21,181 nt of DNA from a virus: positions 1-21,181 of the IMG/VR virus record IMGVR_UViG_3300043803_000064. The stretch is one strand, 5' to 3'. Shown here piece after piece: positions 14,807-21,181 of the stretch. Positions within the stretch are counted from its first letter, which is position 1; each line of letters begins with the position of its first letter. The notes below the pieces were generated by a model. The model was not told the DNA's origin. It saw nothing but the letters and a program-made list of their open reading frames with translations, and made no database searches. Both the position numbers and the translations under genes were made by a program.

Positions 14807-16696
14807 TCAGGTGGTGATGTCCAAGCAGGCAGCGAAACTCTTGGGATCGCGAACAGCTACGTCGTATGAGACGATGCCGCGAACGCTGGTAAGAGCCTTG
14901 CTGAAGTCGTCCTGATCTTCACCCACGGTGATCTCAAGACCGTTACCCCAGAAGCCAACCATGGCCTGGCTGAAGTCACCCATGAGCAGAGCAGAACAAA
15001 CACCGCTGCTGGAGCCCTTGGTCAGGTTGGAAGGAACCTGATTGGTGGCGGCCAGAGGGTATCCGTTCAGGGTGCCGGGGGTCGGACCGCGGCCGATGCG
15101 GGCGGCATCGGTGTTGAACAGGAAGGGACCGTCACCAGTGGTAGAACCACCAGCCCGCAGTTTCTTCAGAGCAGCCAGCACCTTGTAGTTGGTGAGGTAA
15201 GCCACAGAAGCCGGATTGACGGCACCGTTCACCTGCATCACGGCAGATTCCAGGTCCACCACTTTCTCAAGGGTGATGGCGCCACCGTTGGTGCCCATGG
15301 CCACCGAGCCAATGCCGGAGGTCTGCATGATGCCGGTGGGCTGACCGCTGGAGCCGGAGCCGTTCAGGATGCCGAGGTCAATGGCAAGGTTGATGCCATC
15401 GGTCAGGTCACGACGCACCAGCTCTTCAATGCCAGGGGTGCCCTGCAGAAGGGTCTGACGGCTGTACTTGGACAGAGCTGCCAGGTTTTTCGGGCTCATC
15501 GTCACCTGATCGAAGGTGGACTCCGACTGGGTGATCGCGGTGGTTTGGGTGCTCAGGTAATAGGTCGAAGCAACACCGGAGCGGCGGGGGATCGCCACGT
15601 TGCCGACCAGGCCAGGCATGGTGCGCACGCCCAGCTGCAGCATCACAGCGTTGTTCCGCAGGAACTCGATAAAGTCATCGGCCAGCAGATCCGTAGCAAC
15701 CAAGTTGCCGCCAGTGGTGGCGCCAGAAGTCACATAGGTGGCACGCTGACTCAGCGCAGAGAAGGGAACAAAGAAGCTCCGTTCAGTGGTCTTGGAAACG
15801 CCAGACTTCTCAACCTCGCGGGAGAGATCACGCACCAGACCAGCTTCGCTGGTGCTCCAATCGCCAGTCAGCATGGCGCGGATACCAGCAGTGATGCTGT
15901 AATTGGCACGCTCAGCAGGAGCAATGTCAACAGGAGCAACAGCCTCAACGGGCTGAATGTCCAGCTTGTCAAGGACAGCAGCGCGAGCTTCGTCAAGGCT
16001 GCGGCCACCGTCAATCAGTTGACGGCCCAGATCAGCCATGCCGTGCTTGTCAGTCAGGGCAGTAATGCCAGCAATGCGAGCACGCTCAGCCTTGGCAGCT
16101 TCTGCAGCCGCTTCAGCCCGCACCGCCGCAAAGTCGGTGGAGTTGTCCATCGGAACCTCGGGTTCTGTTTCGGGGGTTGATGATGCGGCAGGGGCCGCAG
16201 GTTGAGCGTCGAGAGCACGCCCGACGCCGACCGTGGGGTCTAAAGGAATGCTAACTGCGCTGAGTTCATAAGGCGTCCAAGAAGTGGCAACAAAATCACC
16301 ACCACCACGCTCTTCTAGCTTGTTGATTTGATAGCCAAAAGAGACATTTCGCAGGATGCCATCTTTCACATCAGCCATCACCTCTTGAGCAAAAGCGTTG
16401 CGGCTAAACCGGACCTTGGCGTAACCCCGCTTCTTTTGTGAATCAATCCAAGCCCGCTCCACCACACCGATGACCTTGTTGGGGTCATGGTTAAAGAGCA
16501 GAGGCGCACCGTCATTCAGGCGGCTTAGATCTGCCGCGCTCCGGTCATGGCTGAGGATTTCGTTTCCGAAGTAACGAGCAGCTGGATACTCAGAGCTGAA
16601 CGGGAACTCAATTGAGAGTTCATCTTCGCTGACGGTAAGGTCAACTGCCTCAGCACGAGTCAGCCGCTGACCGTCATAATCACGCGATTGGTCCAT
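14807..16696 (-). CDS. Fused HK97-type prohead protease and major capsid protein
   Basis: One continuous frame joins two functions that are often separate genes. Residue numbers here count from an alternative GTG at 16708; subtract 4 for the ATG at 16696 used for the coordinates. Residues about 25-165 are a U35-type prohead protease with the expected catalytic His (LLFNHD, H74), Ser (RNVSFGY, S123) and a conserved ELSAVSIPLDP element. Residues about 165-190 are a P/A/E-rich linker. Residues about 190-265 are an Ala/Glu-rich helical segment resembling the HK97 delta (scaffolding) domain. From about 270 to the end is an HK97-fold major capsid protein (TSGATTGGNLVATDLLADDF; NGSGSSGQPTGIMQTSGIG; LLMGDFSQAMVGFWGNGLEI). 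The protease would cleave itself and the delta region away during prohead maturation. Neither start has a strong ribosome site; both overlap the portal gene. No separate scaffold or decoration gene follows. Confidence 0.95.
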   Translation of the reverse strand: MDQSRDYDGQRLTRAEAVDLTVSEDELSIEFPFSSEYPAARYFGNEILSHDRSAADLSRLNDGAPLLFNHDPNKVIGVVERAWIDSQKKRGYAKVRFSRNAFAQEVMADVKDGILRNVSFGYQINKLEERGGGDFVATSWTPYELSAVSIPLDPTVGVGRALDAQPAAPAASSTPETEPEVPMDNSTDFAAVRAEAAAEAAKAERARIAGITALTDKHGMADLGRQLIDGGRSLDEARAAVLDKLDIQPVEAVAPVDIAPAERANYSITAGIRAMLTGDWSTSEAGLVRDLSREVEKSGVSKTTERSFFVPFSALSQRATYVTSGATTGGNLVATDLLADDFIEFLRNNAVMLQLGVRTMPGLVGNVAIPRRSGVASTYYLSTQTTAITQSESTFDQVTMSPKNLAALSKYSRQTLLQGTPGIEELVRRDLTDGINLAIDLGILNGSGSSGQPTGIMQTSGIGSVAMGTNGGAITLEKVVDLESAVMQVNGAVNPASVAYLTNYKVLAALKKLRAGGSTTGDGPFLFNTDAARIGRGPTPGTLNGYPLAATNQVPSNLTKGSSSGVCSALLMGDFSQAMVGFWGNGLEITVGEDQDDFSKALTSVRGIVSYDVAVRDPKSFAACLDITT

Positions 16697-18248
16697 CGCT
16701 TGACTCACTTTCAGTGGTGTCCTCTAGATTATCTGCGCTTTCTTCTATTGACTCTTGAGGTTCCATCGCAGGATCCTCCATTGCCTCGTGTTCGTTTTCT
16801 GGATTGGTATCGAAGTAAAGGTCTAGTTCTTCAGCACGATCAACCTCAGCTTTGCGAGCAAGGAGCAGTTCTTCAAGGTCACCACCCTGCTCAGCCACCA
16901 CGTCGGCTTGAGTCTTGAAGCCACAGCGCACAGCTTCTTTGTAGGCCTCAACTTCCTTGGCCGGATCAATCCAGCCCCAACCACGTGGCATAAAGCGGAC
17001 AGCGCGATAGCGGTCAGGGTCGGTTTCATAGGCCGGCAACCGCAATGCACCGCTGAGCACTGCCATCTCAAGCCATGCCTCAAAGACAGGGCGATGGAAG
17101 TTCTCGATCATGTATTGCTGCAGTGAGCGCCAGTTATCGCGATCCTCTAAGAGGCTGAGGCGACTGCTGGAGTAGTTGGACTGGCTGAAGTCACGGCTGA
17201 TCGTCTCGTAGCTGCAGCCCACACCAGCTGCCATGGCGCGAAGCATTACGCGCAGGAAGGGTTCCAGCTGGCCATCGGGTGCATCCAGCTGCGGGACCGT
17301 GACGCTTTCGCCGGGGGCCAGGTACTTAAAGACGCCGGGCTCAAAGTTGCTGACCCGTTCGTGGTCATAAAGGTCCTCACCCAGCAGCTCGCCATCGTTG
17401 TTGGTGATGAAGCCCATAAGCGCCGAGCTAGCCCTAGCCCGCACCACCTCAGCTTGTTCATATCCAGCCACCTGATGCAGACGCTGAATAGCCGTTGCCA
17501 GCCAAGGGATTCCGCGGTTTTGGCCAGGGCGCTCCTGCAGGTACAGGTGCAGGATTTGGTCAGCAGGGATCAGGCGGTGACGGCCTGCAGTTGACTGGCC
17601 AAACGTGGAATCGCCGGGGTGCTTGGTTAGGAAGGCGTAGCGAACAGGTCGGCCCCAGCTGTTCAGCTCGATACCCATCCGCCATTCGTTGCCCTCAGTG
17701 GAGCTAGGCCCCATATAGGTGTCGTCGAGGAGGTCGCTTTCGATCACCTCCAGCGCAAAGGGCACTTCACTGCCGCCAAACGGCTGGCGGACCATGCGCA
17801 CGAACACCTCACCCGATTCCGCCATGGCTCCAACCAAGAGCCGTTCCATATCAGGGAAGCTCAGGCGGCCAGCGGTGTGGCAATAGTCCTTGCAGCCCCA
17901 CTTAACCCATGCCTTTTCGATGGCATCGTTGACGGTCTGGTCAAGGCGGCCAGAGCCGCGCTGCATCTTGACTTGTGCCTGCAGGCGGATGCCGGTGCCA
18001 ATCACGTTCGCCTTGATTGCGCGGATGGCTTGCTTGGCGTAGTCGTTGTCACGTACCAGCTGACGACTGCGGTTTCTGAGCCGGGCCAGGCTGCCTTTGA
18101 TCTCGGCATCAGCAGAGGTGCCAGCCGTTACCCAGTCACTGGTGAGGCGTGAGACCTTGGCACCTTCATACATGCGACGACGCGGCGGCGCGACAGCTGC
18201 GGTGCGGTCAGAGCGGAACAGCTCACGGATTGCAGATCGAATGCCCAT
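16680..18248 (-). CDS. Portal protein (lambda gpB / Phage_portal_2 family)
   Basis: Forms the dodecameric ring at the unique head vertex through which DNA enters and leaves and to which the tail attaches. At 522 residues it matches the usual size of the lambda gpB family. Family-typical stretches include SRLTSDWVTAGTSADAEI near residue 33, RSRQLVRDNDYAKQAIRAIK near 60, GSEVPFALEVIESDLLDD, and SCYETISRDFSQSNYSSSR (about residue 345). The last 60 residues are very acidic (runs of E and D) and probably disordered. The ATG lies 2 bases past the stop of the upstream gene, with no clear Shine-Dalgarno sequence, suggesting coupled translation. The 3' end overlaps the capsid fusion gene. Confidence 0.96.
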   Translation of the reverse strand: MGIRSAIRELFRSDRTAAVAPPRRRMYEGAKVSRLTSDWVTAGTSADAEIKGSLARLRNRSRQLVRDNDYAKQAIRAIKANVIGTGIRLQAQVKMQRGSGRLDQTVNDAIEKAWVKWGCKDYCHTAGRLSFPDMERLLVGAMAESGEVFVRMVRQPFGGSEVPFALEVIESDLLDDTYMGPSSTEGNEWRMGIELNSWGRPVRYAFLTKHPGDSTFGQSTAGRHRLIPADQILHLYLQERPGQNRGIPWLATAIQRLHQVAGYEQAEVVRARASSALMGFITNNDGELLGEDLYDHERVSNFEPGVFKYLAPGESVTVPQLDAPDGQLEPFLRVMLRAMAAGVGCSYETISRDFSQSNYSSSRLSLLEDRDNWRSLQQYMIENFHRPVFEAWLEMAVLSGALRLPAYETDPDRYRAVRFMPRGWGWIDPAKEVEAYKEAVRCGFKTQADVVAEQGGDLEELLLARKAEVDRAEELDLYFDTNPENEHEAMEDPAMEPQESIEESADNLEDTTESESSDGPIA

Positions 18249-18250
18249 GG

Positions 18251-18817
18251 TCAGAAGCGCACGTAAAGGGAACGGGGGTCGCCCTGCCCGTTTTTGATCA
18301 GATCAGCTGCCTGCTCACGCTTGACGATGGCCTTCAGCTGGCTTTCCCGCTGGATCAGCAGGTTGAGGTCTTGCTTCTTAAAGCTCCGCCCGCCAATGGT
18401 GTATTCCTTGGCGCCTGAGGCGACCAACACCCGGATGGCAGTGGTGACAGCCTCAAGGTCTTTCTCCGCTTGGCTGCGGCCATCAAATGCACCGGGGGTC
18501 CCGGCATAGGTCAACGCGGCAAGGACCGTGAGCTGCCCGGAACCCAGCGTGTACTTGGTGCTGCCTGCGGTAGCAACGGCCTGCCAGTACCAAACGCCAG
18601 CATCAAAACCTGCGCTGGTAGCTGCCGAAATGGTGCTCTCCCATCCGTCGCCATACGCCGTGCCCACGACCGTTGCACCTTCACTGGCGGTATTGGTGCG
18701 CAGGTAATAAGTGAGCGTATAGGTGCCAGAAGTGATGGGGTTGCCGAGGAGATCAGCAAATGCCTTATCTCTCCAAGTAACCGTATCTCCGGCGCGAATG
18801 GTGGCAGGAATGTCCAT
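18251..18817 (-). CDS. Phage head protein in the gpW position (beta N-domain plus helical C-domain)
   Basis: This 188-residue protein lies between the large terminase and the portal, where lambda encodes the small head-completion protein gpW. It has two parts. Residues about 1-110 are Gly/Thr/Tyr-rich and look like a beta-sandwich (RAGDTVTWRDKAF near the start; WYWQAVATAGSTKYTLGSG near the middle). Residues about 115-188 are helical (AEKDLEAVTTAIRVLVASG, then YTIGGRSFKKQDLNLLIQRE), and the last part recalls the short helical gpW-type or related small head proteins. Proteins with this two-part layout occur in other phages at the same position, from memory of such families. The ATG follows the terminase stop by 6 bases, with a weak TAAGG ahead of it. 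A head-tail connector role is inferred from position and the C-terminal pattern, not proven. Confidence 0.65.
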   Translation of the reverse strand: MDIPATIRAGDTVTWRDKAFADLLGNPITSGTYTLTYYLRTNTASEGATVVGTAYGDGWESTISAATSAGFDAGVWYWQAVATAGSTKYTLGSGQLTVLAALTYAGTPGAFDGRSQAEKDLEAVTTAIRVLVASGAKEYTIGGRSFKKQDLNLLIQRESQLKAIVKREQAADLIKNGQGDPRSLYVRF

Positions 18818-18823
18818 CTGGCC

Positions 18824-20674
18824 TTACCAGTTGCTGATGAATGAACTGGCCTGGGAAGAGGCCACCTTTCGTGATTTTAGTTCTGGTTTAGTGCCTGACA
18901 GCCTGGCCTCTAGCTGATCCCAAACCGTCTTGCGGTCATAGCGCCTGAGCATCAGTTGCAACGCGGCATAGGCATAAACACAGCCGTCCAATTTTTCTGA
19001 ACGGTCACTGGATTTCTTGACCCATTCTTTGACTTGAAAGCCCCTGACCGTTTTGACCTGTTGCTTCTCTGCCGTGAGTTGATTAAAGAACTCCTCATCA
19101 GCTGCAAGGCCAAAGTGGAAATAACCAGGACCAGGTTGGTTATGGCGCAATCTGCCATAGATCGTGGTCTTTGCTGTATCGGTGCCGATCTGATAAACCA
19201 TGCCCGAGTTCTTCATGGTCTTGCCGCGGTAGTTGATGTCAACCTTGGCGCCGCGGTTGATGATCGGTTGATCGCGCCTGCTGCTGCCCTTCACCGCAAT
19301 CACTCCCTGCGCCTTCCGTTCCCTGGCGTACAGGTAGACCTGATGGCTGTAGTGGCCCCCAGAGTCCACGGCCATCTGCGCGATCTTTAGCGTCTTGCCG
19401 TTGGCACAGCTCCACTCAGTTGCCAACACATGGTCCAACTGTTCCCATACCTCAGGCAGGGCCGGGTCACCACGTAGCTCTTGGCTCCAAATCAACCACG
19501 CCTCTTCACCGCGGCCATAACCCCACACGTTCACATCCAGCCAGGTGTCCTGCGTGTCGACTCCAGCCACAAGACACAACACACCATCAGGACAGACGCC
19601 AGGCTCATAGTCCTCACGACGCTTCATCAGCCCTTCAGCGCTGAGCTTGCTGGCGTAATCCAGCTCAAACGTCTCACCCAACGTGACGTTGACGAAGGTG
19701 CGTAGCTGATCAGGGTCGCCCTTCACCTCAAGGAACTCACGCACCAGCTGCTCCCATGTGGCATTTGGGCTGTAGCTGTACCCGGCCCATAGGTGAAAGC
19801 TCACCAAGCCAGGCCGCTGCGCCACCGCCGTAGGCCGCCACTCACCACGGTCCACCATCCAACGCTTCTGCGTGTGCGGGATGCGGGTCTTGCAGTTTTC
19901 GCATTCGTAGGCCGCCGTATCGGGCCGGTCCTTTTCCCATTTCATCTGCTGCCACCGCAGGTACTGCCAGTGATCACACTCAGGACACGGCACGTAAAAG
20001 CGCCGTTGGTCGCCCTGCAGGAACCACCGCTCAACACGGCTGAAGTCTTTGGTCGTCGGCGTGCTGGCAATGCCGATCTTCCTGTTCCAGTAATACTCCG
20101 ACCGTTTGATGCCCAGCTTGATTTGGTCACCCTCAGACGTGGTAGCCGGGTAGCCATCCACCTCATCAAACAACACCACCCTTCGGCTGACACGCCTGAA
20201 GCCCCGTGCGCTGTTAGCCCCCACCATGCTCAGCGTCCCGCCAGGGAACTGCTTCATCAAAATCGTGTTGCTTCCATCCTTGGCCTTCGGCTCACTAACC
20301 AGCTCACGCAGCACCGGCGTATCGCGAATCATTGGCGCGATCTCATCTTTTGAATACCCCTCCGCGTCCTCCACCGTGGGTTGACACACCATCAAGGGGC
20401 ACGGGTCCTGGTGCATGTGGTATGCGCACAGGTGGTTAAAGATCTTGGTAGCCCCGACCCTGGCACTCTTCATCCACACCACCATCTCCACAGTGGGATC
20501 CGTAAACGCGTCCATGATTCCTTTCTGGTAAGCCAGCGTCCGCCAGCGCCCCGCCTCAGCCGAACTCTCAGCCGACAGGTAGGCATAGCGATCCGCCCAC
20601 TCACTCAACGTCAACCGCGGCGGTGGCTTCCACAGACTCAGCGCCTTGGCCTGCAGCTGCTGATCACTCGCCAT
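18824..20674 (-). CDS. Terminase large subunit (lambda gpA family)
   Basis: ATP-driven DNA packaging motor and endonuclease that cuts phage DNA at the portal. The 616 residues fit the gpA family (about 640 in lambda). Visible motifs: a Walker A-like KSARVGATK at about residues 69-77, matching the deviant gpA P-loop; Walker B VVLFDEVDG at 166-174 with D170/E171; two CxxC pairs (CPEC near 230 and CENC near 258) in the position of a zinc-ribbon-like element; and the nuclease-domain stretches GVDTQDTWLDV (D373) and AVDSGGHYS (D437), which carry likely metal-binding aspartates. The start ATG is preceded by GAGGAGG with 9-base spacing inside the end of the small-subunit gene. All key residues are present, so the gene looks functional. 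Confidence 0.97.
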   Translation of the reverse strand: MASDQQLQAKALSLWKPPPRLTLSEWADRYAYLSAESSAEAGRWRTLAYQKGIMDAFTDPTVEMVVWMKSARVGATKIFNHLCAYHMHQDPCPLMVCQPTVEDAEGYSKDEIAPMIRDTPVLRELVSEPKAKDGSNTILMKQFPGGTLSMVGANSARGFRRVSRRVVLFDEVDGYPATTSEGDQIKLGIKRSEYYWNRKIGIASTPTTKDFSRVERWFLQGDQRRFYVPCPECDHWQYLRWQQMKWEKDRPDTAAYECENCKTRIPHTQKRWMVDRGEWRPTAVAQRPGLVSFHLWAGYSYSPNATWEQLVREFLEVKGDPDQLRTFVNVTLGETFELDYASKLSAEGLMKRREDYEPGVCPDGVLCLVAGVDTQDTWLDVNVWGYGRGEEAWLIWSQELRGDPALPEVWEQLDHVLATEWSCANGKTLKIAQMAVDSGGHYSHQVYLYARERKAQGVIAVKGSSRRDQPIINRGAKVDINYRGKTMKNSGMVYQIGTDTAKTTIYGRLRHNQPGPGYFHFGLAADEEFFNQLTAEKQQVKTVRGFQVKEWVKKSSDRSEKLDGCVYAYAALQLMLRRYDRKTVWDQLEARLSGTKPELKSRKVASSQASSFISNW

Positions 20675-21181
20675 CGTTCTCGCCCTCCTCAGCCAGCTCC
20701 ATCAACGATTCACGTATCAGCTCATCAGCAATCGCCACCTCCTCCAAACTCAAATGCGGGATCCTCTGCCGTAACCGCGTCGGTACCGCCAGCAACTTGG
20801 TTTTCACCGTCGCCACCGTGTTGGCCCATATCCGCTCCACCTGATCCGCCGGCAGCAGCAGCTTTTCCTTTTGCTTGCGTTCAAGCTCCAGCAGGTTCGC
20901 CTTTTCGTATTCAGACCGCGCCCGGCTTTCGTTGTAATCAGGCAGCTGATAACCATTCTCACTATGCACATCCTGCATAACCACGTCCTTGCGCTTGCTA
21001 GCCCTAGCCATTGGCGCACCCTTTGGCCGCGGCGAATCAGTCCTGGTCCGCGTGATATTCATCCATGCAGCCTCAAGCCCCTCACGTTCAATCAAAGGGC
21101 CCGTAGGTCCATCAACAGATGCAAGCTCACCGCTACGAATCTTCCGGTAAATACTCCCGCGACTTTTTAATGCCAACACTG
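20664..21181 (-). CDS. Terminase small subunit (Nu1-like), 5' truncated by window edge
   Basis: Role known for the family: recognises the packaging start site in phage DNA and recruits the large subunit. The reading frame is open to the right edge, and the first possible start inside the window is a GTG at 21179. The visible N-terminus (LKSRGSIYRKIRSGELASV) looks like the second half of a winged helix-turn-helix DNA-binding domain, as in lambda Nu1, so the true start is probably beyond the window. The middle (about residues 75-110 of the visible part) is a charged, probably helical segment rich in E, K, R and L, followed by an LLLPADQVERIW stretch typical of phage small terminases. The tail is acidic. 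Its stop overlaps the large terminase start by 11 bases, which suggests translational coupling. The assignment rests on sequence character and on position immediately upstream of a gpA-type large terminase. Confidence 0.85.
   Translation of the reverse strand, partial: VLALKSRGSIYRKIRSGELASVDGPTGPLIEREGLEAAWMNITRTRTDSPRPKGAPMARASKRKDVVMQDVHSENGYQLPDYNESRARSEYEKANLLELERKQKEKLLLPADQVERIWANTVATVKTKLLAVPTRLRQRIPHLSLEEVAIADELIRESLMELAEEGENDGE

Noticed and set aside
15545-16180. A 211-codon plus-strand frame opposite the protease-capsid gene
   Set aside because: Antisense shadow of a strongly supported coding region with no recognisable protein character.
19793-20353. A 186-codon plus-strand frame opposite the large terminase
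   Set aside because: Arg/Pro/His-rich composition typical of an antisense frame in moderately GC-rich coding DNA; the terminase frame has all its motifs.

Overview
The window is a tightly packed late (virion structural) module of a lambda-like siphovirus or prophage. Every supported gene is on the minus strand, so transcription runs from the right edge (position 21181) to the left edge (position 1). Genes abut or overlap by a few bases, and no intergenic stretch is longer than about 35 bases. No integrase, repressor, lysis, replication, tRNA or host gene is present, so phage and prophage cannot be told apart. The host is not identifiable with certainty. The tail-fibre modules (LamG-like, glycine-rich and SPRY-like segments, and an N-terminal 'DYNLANQSGANFRSELNTIL' fibre module) are of a kind I associate with aquatic environmental phages, including cyanophages. 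An aquatic bacterium, possibly a cyanobacterium, is therefore a reasonable but unproven guess.

Head module (right to left, about 21181-14589): small terminase subunit (cut by the window edge), gpA-type large terminase, a protein in the gpW position, a gpB-type portal, one long polypeptide fusing an HK97-type prohead protease to the major capsid protein, and a 60-residue protein in the FI position. An intrinsic-terminator-like hairpin with a T tract lies between the capsid gene and the 60-residue protein gene.

Connector and tail-shaft module (about 14602-9536): FII-like head-tail attachment protein, gpU-like tail terminator, an overlapping 56-residue small ORF, tail tube protein, tail assembly chaperone G with a programmed -1 frameshift (A AAA AAC) giving a G-T fusion, and an 856-residue tape measure protein.

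Tail-tip module (9536-2883): homologues of lambda M, L, K, I and J in the lambda order. The L homologue is more than twice the usual size. A bulb-type (B-) lectin and a further beta-rich segment are inserted between its two conserved cysteine pairs. The J homologue begins with a poly-glycine tract and ends in a putative carbohydrate-binding-like beta domain.

Fibre module (2883-1): a 268-residue fibre protein, then a very large fibre protein of at least 691 residues that runs off the left edge. The large protein reads LamG-like, then glycine-rich, then SPRY-like. Together the tip and fibres show several probable glycan-binding modules placed on different structural proteins. This is the most distinctive biology in the window; the rest is a well-conserved lambda-type assembly line with an HK97-type capsid.
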